A stretch of 64,000 bases of DNA. Origin: Megaustenia siamemsis (Eukaryota; Mollusca; Gastropoda; Stylommatophora; Ariophantidae). Location of the stretch: positions 57,488,103 to 57,552,102 of the forward strand of contig JAVIAB010000059.1 of assembly GCA_032433765.1 (NCBI GenBank), in the 5' to 3' direction. This document shows, one piece after another, positions 33,440-43,154 of the stretch. The notes under the pieces are model-generated. The model was not told the origin of the DNA. It saw only the letters and a list, made by a program, of their open reading frames with translations, and did not search any database. Both the position numbers and the translations under genes were made by a program. How positions within the stretch are numbered: position 1 is the stretch's first letter; every line of letters starts with the position of its first letter.

Positions 33440-33855
33440 ACAATTCTTTACTATCATGAAGAGCCAGTCCTGACCTTAACATACATCCTGGACAATAGGA
33501 CAAGTGACAATGAAATTGTTGGAGGTCACAAAAATGCTCTATTACAGACAAAAATCATGACGACATTCTAAGAGAAGCCAAAGCCAAAAGAGAAAGCTGA
33601 TTTCCAGCATCAGGAGGAAACAATCATCATTTCTTGGCCATGCAATGAGAAGGGCAGAATTGGAATATATTGTGACAACAGGAAAAATTGAGGGAAGAAG
33701 GAATCAGAGAGAAAATATAACAGTTTAAGAGAATAATTTTGCAAGAAGTCAACAGCAGAGAGAGTCAGTAAGCAGCTGTAGAGATAAAAAATTGTGGAGA
33801 GACATGATCTCCTGTGCCATGAGGCATACTTCATGATGTGATGATGATGACTGTG
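33440..33855 (+). mobile_element. LINE fragment, 3' part (family A)
   Basis: Nucleotides match 54360-54790: GAGCCAGTCCTGACCTTAAC, GGACAATAGGACAAG, ATTGTGACAACAGGAAAAATTG. It ends with a GATGATGATGA tail. The reading frame is destroyed. Confidence 0.78.
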
Positions 33856-33914
33856 GTGCTGATTCATATCTCTACCATTACTTTTGTAAGAATTTACTAA
33901 TAGGAGCATAAGCT

Positions 33915-34255
33915 GTTTCCGGTTGTTTCCAAAATGGAGGAATTATTTTTCCTCCGGCTTGGTATAGAACCGTCGATCAGAGGTTTAACAAGCCGCTATC
34001 GTAAAAACAATGTTGTTAATGAAACGTAGACCTGATACAGAATGTGTAAATTAGATTGATGAGAGAGGCAAGAGCAGCAGGATTCAGCTTCCTCAATGAG
34101 ATAAAGCTGCTTGCACAGAACAGAGACAAATGGCGAGATTTGATAAAATATCTTTAAAAGAATTGAAAACTGCTAGAATGGAAATTCAGATAAGAGAAGG
34201 AGTATCTTGGTCTACGCCCTGTGGGCCGGCTACGGCTCGAAAGGTCAGTAGATAG
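33915..34255 (+). repeat. Hairpin-bearing module joined to a LINE L1 3' end
   Basis: 33915-34048 is a non-coding module also present at 60598-61010 (there interrupted). It contains GGAGGAATTATTTTTCCTCC, a hairpin, and GGCTTGGTATAGAACC with GGTTTAACAAGCC, a nested stem. 34049-34255 is the L1 3' end (REARAAG, LLAQNRDKWRDLI) closing with GGCTACGGCTCGAAAGGTCA. Confidence 0.7.
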
Positions 34256-34339
34256 CATAAGCTGCCAGTGACCAGGATAGAAAGCTCCAGTTTCCCCTAC
34301 AACACTCCACAATATATATGGACTGGATAAGATTGAAAG

Positions 34340-34520
34340 AAGAATATCTATCTGTCTGTCAGTCTGTCTGCCTGCCTGCCTGTCTAATCTAATCTAATCT
34401 AATCTAATCTAATCTAATCTAATCTAATCTAATCTAATCTAATATATAATCTAATATATAATCTAATGTAATCTAATCTAATCTCTAATCTAATCTAATC
34501 TAAATCATATCCTATCCTTA
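34340..34520. repeat. Microsatellite cluster (CTGT/CTGC, then AATCT)
   Basis: TCTGTCTGCCTGCC runs into about a dozen perfect AATCT units and degenerate ones, then CCTACCTACCTACC. It lies between two oppositely oriented LINE 3' ends. Confidence 0.92.
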
Positions 34521-34534
34521 CCTACCTACCTACC

Positions 34535-35040
34535 TGTCTATTGACCTTTCGAGCCGTAGCCGACCTATAGTGCATAGACCCAGTTACCCTTCCTCTTATC
34601 TAAATTTTTATTCTAGCTGTTTTTAATCCTTGTAAAGATCTTTTATCAAATCTCGTCATTTGTCTCTGTTTTTGCAAGCAACTGTATCTCATTGAGGGAG
34701 CCAATTCCTGCTGCTCTTGCCTCTCTTATCAATGTTTTTCTCAGTGTCTCTCTGGGTCTTCCTCTTTTCCTCTTACCTGTTGTTTCCCACATGATGGCTT
34801 GCTTTTTATTCAGTTACTATCTCTCCTCATCATATGTCCAACATAAGACCGTCGTCTTTTCTTGATTACTGAAGATAATATTAGTGGTTGATTGACGATT
34901 TCTCTAATTTCCTTATTTGTTTTGAATTCGTTCCACACTATACCAAGTATTTTCCTTAAACATTTATTTTCAAATGCGTTCAATTTTGTTTCTATGTCTC
35001 TTGTTGTTTTCCAGCTCTCACACGCATACATAAGGGTTGA
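34535..35040 (-). mobile_element. LINE fragment, C-terminal ORF2 and 3' end (family L1)
   Basis: The - strand reads YACESWKTTRDIETKLNAF, CLRKILGIVWNEF, then SSVIKKRRRSYVGHMMRRDS. The 3' end (GACCTTTCGAGCCGTAGCC on +) points to the microsatellite at its left. Almost the same protein is encoded by 1085-1515. The break is 45 bases from exon 6. Confidence 0.85.
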
Positions 35041-35085
35041 AGAATATGAAAAAACTGTTATTAAATCTCACTTTCTATCATGCAG

Positions 35086-35248
35086 GTATCATCATGCTGC
35101 AGCATGTATCCCCTTGCTGAAGATGATCTTTGTCTTTGGTGGGTTTGAGGAGGTGGAAACTATAGTCTGGTCGATGGCAAGAAGTGTGAGGCCAACCAAC
35201 ACACTTTGGAAGTTTAATATTGAGTCACATGCCTGGACTGGGGACCAG
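35086..35248 (+). CDS. megf8: MEGF8-like exon 6: kelch blade 2
   Basis: The acceptor is CTTTCTATCATGCAG at 35085 and the donor GACCAG|GTAGGC at 35249. One base completes an Arg codon, then YHHAAACIP, MIFVFGGFEE and a late W (HAWTGDQ). This is the kelch pattern: strand, Gly-Gly, and a Trp about 40 residues later. The insert between GG and W is long (ETIVWSMARSV). The antisense LINE copy 34535-35040 ends only about 45 bases before this exon. Confidence 0.92.
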
Positions 35249-35384
35249 GTAGGCTTGTGTTCTGATCTCTCTGAAGAATTTGTAATAATATTAACATTGT
35301 TTTAGTGAGAGCTGTTCCAGTTCTTGGTAGGATCAGGCACTTCTGTCAAGAGTGAAATAAAACTGTTACTTTTATACCACATGT

Positions 35385-36410
35385 TGACCATGCTAGGGTG
35401 TGTGTAAGATTAGTATTGCATGCTGCCAGAGCTACTGAGTTTAGTGCTCTGTGCACACTGTTAGCTGTGTTTTTAATTGTGCTTCGATATTCCGATTGCT
35501 TACAATAAATGATGATATCGTATGACAAAGGACTCTACAATACAATGGGAACCTAGATGCAAGGACAATAAGAAAAATAACCTCTATTGAGATGAAATGT
35601 ATTAGATGATTAACTTGTCTATGTTAGTCATGTGTCATATATCTTGATGTGTCAGTGTTAGTCATGCCTCGTATCGCTGTGTGCATGTCTGTGTTTGTCA
35701 CATCTCATATCTCTGTGTGTGCATGTCTGTGTTAGTCACTTCTAGTGACTCGGGCAGATGGTGCTCGTAAACCTGGGAGGGCCGACCATCTAAGGGCAGA
35801 ATCCCCCTACAGAAAAGATCATCTGCTGCCTTGCAGGAAGATTGGGGACAATCAAAGGCTAAGGAAAGCTAACCTGAATAAAATGCTGGCTGAAATTGGA
35901 TGCACTGGGCCACTGGCGCAGAACACAGTGCAACGTTTTAACGGGTGTTCAATCAGAGTGGATCTGGCGGGCTCTAATTGTGATGTTCTGTCTTTGGGGG
36001 CGATCAACACACTTAACCTGACAGCTGACTTCATGTGAGAGTCTGGAATCCTGCTCTGATTGAGTCCTGATCGCAGTGAGAGAGAGAGAGAGACTTAAAC
36101 AGACAGCTGTCTTCATGTGAGAGTCTGGGATCCTGCTCTGATTGAGTCCTGATCGCAGAGAGAGAGAGAGAGAGGGTATGACAAAGGACAGTTTGGCTGC
36201 TTTCGGTGCTTCTTGACCTTATGTCTTTTGGTGTGTGCTGTAGCTGCTATGATGGGGACTACATCTGCCTTTCTTTGTTTGGATCCTTCCATGAAATGAG
36301 TATTAATTCAGATGATTCCACTGGCACAGGTGGTTGAGCAGTTATGGATTTTAATTCATTTGCAGTGAAACTGGGGCCTTTGGTAAACCATAACCATAAC
36401 TAGGGTGTGT
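35385..36410 (+). repeat. Interspersed repeat R copy split by a 642-base insertion
   Basis: 35385-35533 and 36190-36410 match consecutive parts of the copy at 21400-21805. The direct repeat GTATGACAAAGGAC at 35520-35533 and 36176-36189 is the target-site duplication of the insert. Confidence 0.85.
35534..36175 (+). mobile_element. Unidentified retroposon with (GA)n end
   Basis: A 642-base insert lies between 14-base target duplications. It has a 5' part with repeated GTGTTAGTCA/TCTCATATCTCTGTGTG phrases. A GC-richer core (35745-36045) has a + strand frame open for 97 codons and a - strand frame open for 60. The last 120 bases are duplicated: TGTGAGAGTCTGG, ATTGAGTCCTGATCGCAG and (GA)n appear twice. 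No protein motif is recognised. The duplication length and simple tail suggest retroposition by a LINE. Confidence 0.65.
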
Positions 36411-36740
36411 GGTCTTTATATTATAGCCTTCATAATAACAACACACCCAACCCTCACATTCACTTAGTCCTATTTGTGTCCTCTGGCAGATAACACCGCC
36501 ACTAGAGATCTTATTGTTGTCTGTCTTGAGCCAATCTTTCAGGCTCACTTCATCATTTTCCTTCAGTTCTTTATCAACCATTCTACTCCATGTCTCCCAG
36601 TCTTTCCCTTGTTCTCTTTCCATCTTGAGCCCAGCAAAGGGTTGCTGAGTATAACTGTATGATACAATATGTGAAAATAGTCTGTCCAGTGCCATCTATT
36701 CTCTATGACCTCTTTTGTGTTGTCATCAGTGCATATGTAC
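36411..36740 (-). mobile_element. Probable LINE fragment, 3' end
   Basis: The - strand reads QGKDWETWSRMVDKELKEND and CQRTQIGLSECEGWVC. The W-x-x-M/W-x-R pattern resembles LINE C-terminal ends, but support is modest. Confidence 0.45.
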
Positions 36741-37042
36741 TTAAAAAACACCCATTATCTGCCAAGTCGTCTATTTGAAAAGGTCTCTTGTTTAAGGCAG
36801 ATAAGTTAAGTAACTTAAAAAACACCAATTATCTGCCAAGTCGTCTATTTGAAAATGTCTCTTGTTTAAGGCAGATAAGTTAAGTAACTTAAAAAAACAC
36901 CAATTATCTGCCAAGTCGTCTATTTGAAAAGGTCTCTTGTTTAAGGCAGATAAGTTAAGTAACTTAAAAAACACCAATTATCTGCCAAGTCGTCTATTTG
37001 AAAAGGTCTCTTGTTTAAGGCAGATAAGTTAAGTAACTTAAA
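36741..37042. repeat. 74-bp tandem repeat, about 4 units
   Basis: Each unit holds ATTATCTGCC and, 35 bases on, GGCAGATAA. The unit junction holds TTAAGTAACTTAA. It can fold into a hairpin per unit. Units differ by 1-2 bases. Confidence 0.92.
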
Positions 37043-37061
37043 ATAAATTGTTTAAGCTACA

Positions 37062-37365
37062 TAAACACCCGACTGGGCTACGGATGTTTTGACAACCCTT
37101 GATTCTCACTGGAGCAGTGCGAGTTGTACTCATGGTTGGAAAAAAGAAATACCCCCATGGTCAACCAAGCCACTGACAGAAATGGGTACCAGGGTAGTAC
37201 TCTGGAAAGGAGAGGAATGCTGTGTCGCATCGTGAGTTTTGATGCTTGAAGTCACACTATCCAAAAGTCTCCAAACACTTCTGGATAGGATGCCGAGCAC
37301 ATATGGGTGAAAACTCGCGTGCTTAGATGGCAATTAAAGTCTCATACTTTACCAAAGTTAGGTAA
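37062..37365 (-). repeat. SINE-like element (family S-C), copy 3
   Basis: Reverse-complement match to 29592-29888 (TGATGCTTGAAG, CACTTCTGGATAGG, GCCGAGCACATATGGGTG, AAACTCGCGTGCTTAG). It begins GACTGGGCTACGGATG. Confidence 0.8.
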
Positions 37366-37439
37366 GTTTTCATGATTCTCATCCATGCTATAAGATTTTC
37401 ACATACAACCCATTTAAAGATGGGCTTTAGTCTTCTTCT

Positions 37440-37690
37440 TTTTCAGCATTCGCTCATTAAATGAGAGCAGGTGGCTGAATTGATAAGTCATCGTGCCTCA
37501 AACGAGGAGAATGCCCTTTTGAATCCTAGTGTGGTCAAAAGTTTGTTTCTATCGTGGGTGAAATAATAACTCAGACCTGATCGCCTCATGTAACTGCACT
37601 GCAAGTGGCCTTTATTCATCAGTCCTACATGTCTTACCAGCACTACTAATGTGATAATATTGTAAAGATAAGGCAAGCCTTATATCTGTG
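37440..37690 (+). repeat. tRNA-like SINE (family E)
   Basis: AGGTGGCTGAATTGATAAG has a box A-like start, and TTTTGAATCC stands at the box B place about 45 bases on, with an extra arm between them as in Leu/Ser tRNAs. A body with GTGAAATAATAACTCAGACC follows. Only one copy is seen here, so this is tentative. Confidence 0.5.
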
Positions 37691-38329
37691 ACTTTCGGCC
37701 CAAAACATACGTCTTTAGAATATGCAGATTTTTAAATTGCTTAACAATTTTTCCATGGCCGCACCCATTTGGCCCATTTAAGATTTTATCTACCAATATT
37801 TAATATATATATATGGGATATAATAATGATCTTATATATGTATATATATATATGGGATATTTAACATGTGTAGATTGTACATGGGACCACCTATACTTCT
37901 TGCCAATATCTAAGAGGGCTAGACATCTGAACTCCCACTACCCAGAGACCAGGAGAATTGCTTTAGTGAAACTGGTTGTTAATATTAGTTCAAGTTATCT
38001 GTTTTTGTTTGCATTGCTTTTGATTGAACTACGTAGTTGAGCAGTTTATTTTTGCTTGTTTATTGTCAAAGGGCAGAGCACATTTGTTCTTTCTTTCTCT
38101 TTTCAATATGCAGTTTACCATTTTTAAGTAAGGTAACATATTCTCTGTAATATAAGTAAGTTGAAGGAAAGTTAAGTATTAGACATTGCCGTATTAGACC
38201 ACAACATTTGTATGCAGGGGTCTGAGATCTAGTGCTTCTCTCATTGTTATTATTAACTTCTCCAACCAAGCAAGTCAGGTACCGTTTTTTTTTAAATTGG
38301 CTTGACTGGAAATCTGTAATTGGACTGAT
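37691..38329. other. Intron sequence with a short SINE relic
   Basis: TATATA-rich palindromic stretch at 37800-37860. 37905-37965 matches part of SINE D (CACTACCCAGAGACCAGG). Otherwise nothing recognised. Confidence 0.5.
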
Positions 38330-38332
38330 GGA

Positions 38333-39268
38333 AACAAAGCTGGTGAACTAATGATGGAAACTTTATAACAAAGCTGGTGAACTAATGATGGAAACTTTAT
38401 AACAAAGCTGGTGAACTAATGATGAAAACTTTATAGCAAAGCTGGTGAAGTAATGATAGAAACTTTATAACAAAGCTGGTGAACTAATGATGAAAACTTT
38501 ATAACAAAGCTGGTGAACTAATGATGGAAACTTTATAACAAAGCTGGTGAACTAATGATGAAAACTTTATAACAAAGCTGGTGAACTAATGATGGAAACT
38601 TTATAACAAAGCTGGTGAACTAATGATGGAAACTTTATAACAAAGCTGGTGAACTAATGATGGAAACTTTATAACAAAGCTGGTGAACTAATGATGGAAA
38701 CTTTATAACAAAGCTGGTGAACTAATGATGAAAACTTTATAACAAAGCTGGTGAACTAATGATGGAAACTTTATAACAAAGCTGGTGAACTAATGATAGA
38801 AACTTTATAACAAAGCTGGTGAACTAATGATGGAAACTTTATAACAAAGCTGGTGAACTAATGATGAAAACTTTATAACAAAGCTGGTGAAGTAATGATA
38901 GAAACTTTATAACAAAGCTGGTGAACTAATGATGAAAACTTTATAACAAAGCTGGTGAACTAATGATGGAAACTTTATAACAAAGCTGGTGAACTAATGA
39001 TGAAAACTTTATAACAAAGCTGGTGAAGTAATGATGAAAACTTTATAACAAAGCTGGTGAACTAATGATGGAAACTTTATAACAAAGCTGGTGAACTAAT
39101 GATGAAAACTTTATAACAAAGCTGGTGAAGTAATGATAGAAACTTTATAACAAAGCTGGTGAACTAATGATGAAAACTTTATAACAAAGCTGGTGAACTA
39201 ATGATGGAAACTTTATAACAAAGCTGGTGAACTAATGATGGAAATTTTATAACAAAGCTGGTGAACTA
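38333..39268. repeat. 34-bp tandem repeat, about 27 units
   Basis: Unit landmarks are AACAAAGCTGGTGAACTAAT and GATGGAAACTTTAT. G/A at GATGGAAAC/GATGAAAAC and AAGTAATGATAG variants recur in blocks, suggesting block duplication. It is unrelated to the 34-bp array at 26774. Confidence 0.95.
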
Positions 39269-39451
39269 ACGAATCATTTCAGAGGAAGACAATGAAAGGA
39301 TTTGTTGATCTGCCATCTCGGAAAGTTTCATTCATAACAATCTTGATCTTGATCCTTCCAGCACAGTTAGATGTGGCTTAGGGCTTGTTGTGTTTGTAGC
39401 CACCTATCTCTGTTCTGCACAAAATGTTTGATCTTATCCAATCAGTCTATG

Positions 39452-39859
39452 CCTACCAACTTTGTTCCTACCAACTTTGTTCCTACCAACTTTGTTCCTA
39501 CCAACTTTGTTCCTACCAACTTTGTTCCTACCAACTTTGTTCCTACCAACTTTGTTTCTACCAACTTTGTTCCTACCAACTTTGTTCCTACCAACTTTGT
39601 TCCTACCAACTTTGTTCCTACCAACTTTGTTCCTACCAACTTTGTTCCTACCAACTTTGTTCCTACCAACTTTGTTCCTACCAACTTTGTTCCTACCAAC
39701 TTTGTTCTACCAACTTTGTTCCTACCAACTTTGTTCCTACCAACTTTGTTCCTACCAACTTTGTTCCTACCAACTTTGTTCCTACCAACTTTGTTCCTAC
39801 CAACTTTGTTCCTACCAACTTTGTTCCTACCAACTTTGTTCCTACCAACTTTGTTCCTC
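39452..39859. repeat. 15-bp tandem repeat, about 27 units
   Basis: Nearly perfect CCTACCAACTTTGTT units, with one C-to-T change near 39557 and one single-base deletion near 39706. All frames are open over long stretches because 15 is a multiple of three. Not coding. Confidence 0.96.
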
Positions 39860-40325
39860 TTATAAGTGTTCTTTCATTGTCTCTTTAGGTCTTCCTCTTT
39901 TTCTGTATCCTGATATTTCCCATAGAAGAGCCTGTTTTGGAATTCTCTTGTTGTCTTTTCTTAGCACATGTCCAACATATGTCCATATTCTTTCCTTAAT
40001 TGTAGATGAGATCTTTGGTTGCATGGCCATTTTTCTATTAATCTTGAATTCATTCCATTGTACAAAGAGTATTTTTCTTAGGCATTTGTCTTCAAAAACA
40101 TTTAGTTTTTTCTCAATCTCTTTTGATGTTTTCCAGCGTTCACATGCATAGGTAAGTGTTGATAATATGTTTGAGTTGAATATTATAAGTTTGGTTTTCT
40201 TTGCTTAGTATTTTTGTTTTGCATATTTTGTCCAGGTTTTTAAAATGTTATGCTGCTTTTGCTATCCTGCTTCTGATCTCTTTCTTTGTTTCACATTCTT
40301 GACCTATGTTACTACCAAGATATAG
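39860..40325 (-). mobile_element. LINE fragment (L1-like)
   Basis: The - strand encodes YACERWKTSKEIEKKLNVFE and DKCLRKILFVQWNEFKINRK, and, frames broken, QENSKTGSSMGN. It belongs to the same family as 34535-35040 but is more diverged. Its 3' end abuts the 15-bp array. Confidence 0.78.
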
Positions 40326-40329
40326 ATAG

Positions 40330-40815
40330 CGGTATTCATCTGGTTAGAGTCACAAGACCACACCCATGCCTGTATACTGAGTGAATCGACGAGCGTGATA
40401 AGAAAAGTGAAGGTGGGTTCTGTACATATGCAATGGGTGGAGTCCTTGCAGAAGTAAAAAATATGTAAGGTCCTTTGTCTACGTCCCAGGACATGTGGAA
40501 GTACAGGGAAATGAAAGAGCGAACAGGTTGGCTAGCTGTGCTACTGTTGAGGACGGTCAACCAATGGATCGGGCGGACATCGGGAAGTGAGAAGGACATA
40601 GGACTTTAACATCCATGAGTCAACGTCACTCCTTCGGATGAAAGGGATAGGAGTTAAGATGGGCATAGCCAGAAACGAGAAACTTAGTGGGTGTGTAAGA
40701 AGACTAATCAACCAACACAGAACTGGAGTTATCAGTTGCTTGACACTCCGAGACTTGCTGCGGATGGGATCTGAGCACCTATAGACATGTTCGGAGTGCA
40801 ATGATGATGACCCCC
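40330..40815 (+). mobile_element. LINE fragment with RNase H end (family J)
   Basis: FVYVPGHVEVQGNERANRLA is the RNase H motif. VEDGQPMDRADIG follows, then in broken frames TGVISCLTLRDLLRMGSEHL. It ends GTGCAATGATGATGA. A close relative is 51045-51375. Confidence 0.82.
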
Positions 40816-40869
40816 AAATAACTCAATATACTCATCCTAAAGCCTGGGGATTGAGCTATATATTGCTCT

Positions 40870-41960
40870 CTGGGGTATTGTTATTTTTCATTATTTTTTG
40901 TTTTATCCCTGTTGATTTCAAGTGCTATTTTTTACGCCATAGATAATATAGTATCTCTGATAATTTGCATCATGTTCATATTGTCACTTAAGAGCACTCT
41001 ATCATCTACAAAATCTAGGTCTTCCAAGTAATTCTTGTCATACCATCTAATGCCATTATTGCCGTTGCAACATTTACTCATTATGTAATTAATGGTAATT
41101 CCAAATAGCAATGATGATAGTATACATCCCTGTTTGACTCCTGTTTCAATTCGAGACCAGTTACTCATTGCCTCTGTGTGAACTGCACAAGTATAGCCAT
41201 CATATATGTCTTTTATAACTTTGGTAATTTTTAGTGGGATTCTGATTTGTTTCAAGATATTCCACATAAACCATCTATGTTTGCTTTCAAATGTTTTTTT
41301 TTAAATCAATGAAATTATAGATTAATGGCTGTTGTTTTTCTCTATGTTCTTCTAGTATTATCCTGAGAGTGAATATTTGGTCAAGACAGCTTCTCCCCTT
41401 TCTAAATCCTGCTTGTTCTTGGCGCATAATATCCTCAGCATCTTTTATTTTGTTCAGTGTGATTCCACAGAAAAGCTTGGAGGCAAATTATAAAAGTGTA
41501 ATTCCTCCCCAGTTATTGCAATCTTAAGAGAAAGAGTATCTGGGTCTATGCCATATGGGCCTGCTCCGGCTCGAAAGGTCAATAGATAGATAGATATTGC
41601 TATTTTTATGATTGCCTTTTTTATGTAGTTTGATAATGATCCCTTTCTTCCAGTTTATAGGAACTTTTTCTTCATCCCAAATTTTATTAAATAACTTTCT
41701 TAATTGGAATAGATTTTGATTATTAAATGTTTTCAGCATCTCTGCAGTTATTTTACTTATGTCAGAGGCTTTTCTTATGAGCCATGTGTTTCACTGCCGA
41801 TTCAATTTCTGTTATAGTGGTTTCTTTTATATTGATGTCTAGATACAGAGTTGGTGCTTCATCTGTATCAGACTGCGTCAGTTGACTGGGATGTGGGTGG
41901 TTAAGAATACCCTAGAAATGTTCAGTCCATCTAGATCTAGAAGTTAGTAAGGTGTTATCT
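40870..41960 (-). mobile_element. LINE reverse transcriptase fragment, with a nested LINE 3' end
   Basis: The - strand reads SRWTEHF, KKGIIIKLHKKGNHKN, QAGFRKGRSCLDQIFTLR, then YDGYTCAV, TGVKQGCILSSLLF and LDFVDDRVLLS. This is the RT core from fingers to motif C in non-LTR order, with A changed to V in the usual FADD. The fragment 41522-41606 interrupts it between KNSN and NWGGI. The copy has several stops. Confidence 0.83.
41522..41606 (+). mobile_element. Nested, very short LINE L1 3' end
   Basis: Only about 70 bases of an L1 end (AGAGTATCTGGGTC, CCGGCTCGAAAGGTCAATAG) plus a GATA tail. Removing it restores the surrounding RT frame. It is an extreme 5' truncation of a retrotransposed copy. 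Confidence 0.8.
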
Positions 41961-42169
41961 TTACTCACAACAGGGCCACCAGTTGATGTCACGGAGCCTG
42001 TTAGTTCATAATAATATTCATTTATTATTATTTGTCTCCGGTGAACTAACCATGATATTATCAGTGCTACTATAAAAAAAGTTAAACTAGCCAATTGGAT
42101 TTACTTATTACAAATCACAACCATATATCTTATCATTAGATATGTTTTTAATATAGTTAATTTCATATA

Positions 42170-42300
42170 TCTTCTTCTTCTTCTTTCCTACCTCATCTGC
42201 CTTTCAGTGACGAGGGGAGATATAATTTGCAGTTTTTTGCTCTTCTGTTTGCCGCTGCTGCTGTTATATTTTCTAGTGCTTCTAATATTCCATCGATTCA
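42170..42300 (-). mobile_element. LINE fragment, 3' end (family D)
   Basis: Near-identical to 59280-59415: CATCTGCCTTTCAG, GAGGGGAGATATAATTTGCAG, TAGTGCTTCTAATATTCCATC. It stops at the TA microsatellite. Confidence 0.8.
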
Positions 42301-42412
<112 letters not shown>

Positions 42413-42765
42413 CTATAATAATATCTTTAGTAATCAAGAAAAGACGATGATCATATGTTGGACATGTGATTAGAAGAGATAATAACTTAAGAGCAAAGCA
42501 AGCCCTCATGTAGGAAACATTAGGTAAGAGGAAAAGAGGAAGATCCAGAGAGACACTGATGAGAGAGGCAAGAGCAGCAGGAATCGGCACCCTCAATGAG
42601 ATAGAGCTGCTTGCACAGAACAGAGACAAATAGTGAGATTTGATAAAAGATCTTTACAAGGATTGAAAACTGCTAAAATAAAAATTTAGATAAGAGAAGG
42701 AGTATCTGGATCTACGCCCTATGGGCCGGCTACGGCTCGAAAGGTCAGTAAATAGATAGAATGTC
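42413..42765 (+). mobile_element. LINE fragment, 3' end (family L1)
   Basis: It matches the antisense copy 34535-34870 and the sense copy 34049-34255: CAGAGACAAATAG, GAGGCAAGAGCAGCAGGAAT, GGGCCGGCTACGGCTCGAAA. It ends with AGATAGAT-type bases, 60 bases before exon 7. Confidence 0.85.
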
Positions 42766-42825
42766 ATATAATATATTAAACATGATGCTTTCAACCCTTA
42801 GCTCATATCACCTGATATTTCCCAG

Positions 42826-43039
42826 TACCAGTCTCCATCATGGCTGCCAGCATTAGCGGGTTCCACCCTGACCCATGTTGGCTCAACAAACCTGCTGCTT
42901 GTCGGAGGATTCTCCTCTAAGAACTACTTCAATGATAAAGTCTTTGAGTACAACGCCTCCAATGGGCTGGTGGCTTGGCAGGAGCATACACGTGATACCA
43001 CAGGTACTGGCACTGGCATGACTGGATCGGTTCCTATAG
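42826..43039 (+). CDS. megf8: MEGF8-like exon 7: kelch blade 3
   Basis: The acceptor is CTGATATTTCCCAG at 42825 and the donor CCTATAG|GTAAGG at 43040. Phase 0 to phase 1, 214 bases. It reads LPALAGSTLTH, LLLVGGFSS, VFEYNASNG and VAWQEH, with the GG and W of a kelch blade and an NAS glycosylation site. A Gly/Thr-rich linker (TGTGTGMTG) follows. The + sense LINE copy 42405-42760 ends about 65 bases upstream of the exon. Confidence 0.92.
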
Positions 43040-43154
43040 GTAAGGATCATTACTATATTCATATTTGTTCATAATTATTGTCAAAAATGTCTGAAATATA
43101 AAATGAAAAAAAACATTAAGTCAAAAGGTTTGATGCTAGATGAGAACCAATAAA

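Noticed and set aside
33006..33473. A 155-codon acidic repeat protein
   Set aside because: Frame length comes from a 42-base stop-free unit. It is also open on the other strand, and the sequence turns into a dead LINE at 33440.
35745..36038. A 97-codon host gene in the 642-base insert
   Set aside because: Sits inside a retroposon, has no recognised domain, and an antisense frame is open too. Kept as a finding about the element, not as a gene.
38333..39268. Hammerhead ribozyme in the 34-bp repeat
   Set aside because: CTAATGATGGAAAC resembles part of the core, but there is no room for stem II and the CTGATGA box is not intact.
39371..40151. Repeat-protein genes in the 15-bp array
   Set aside because: Three + frames and one - frame are open together, as any stop-free unit of 15 bases gives. 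No start context or flanking domain.
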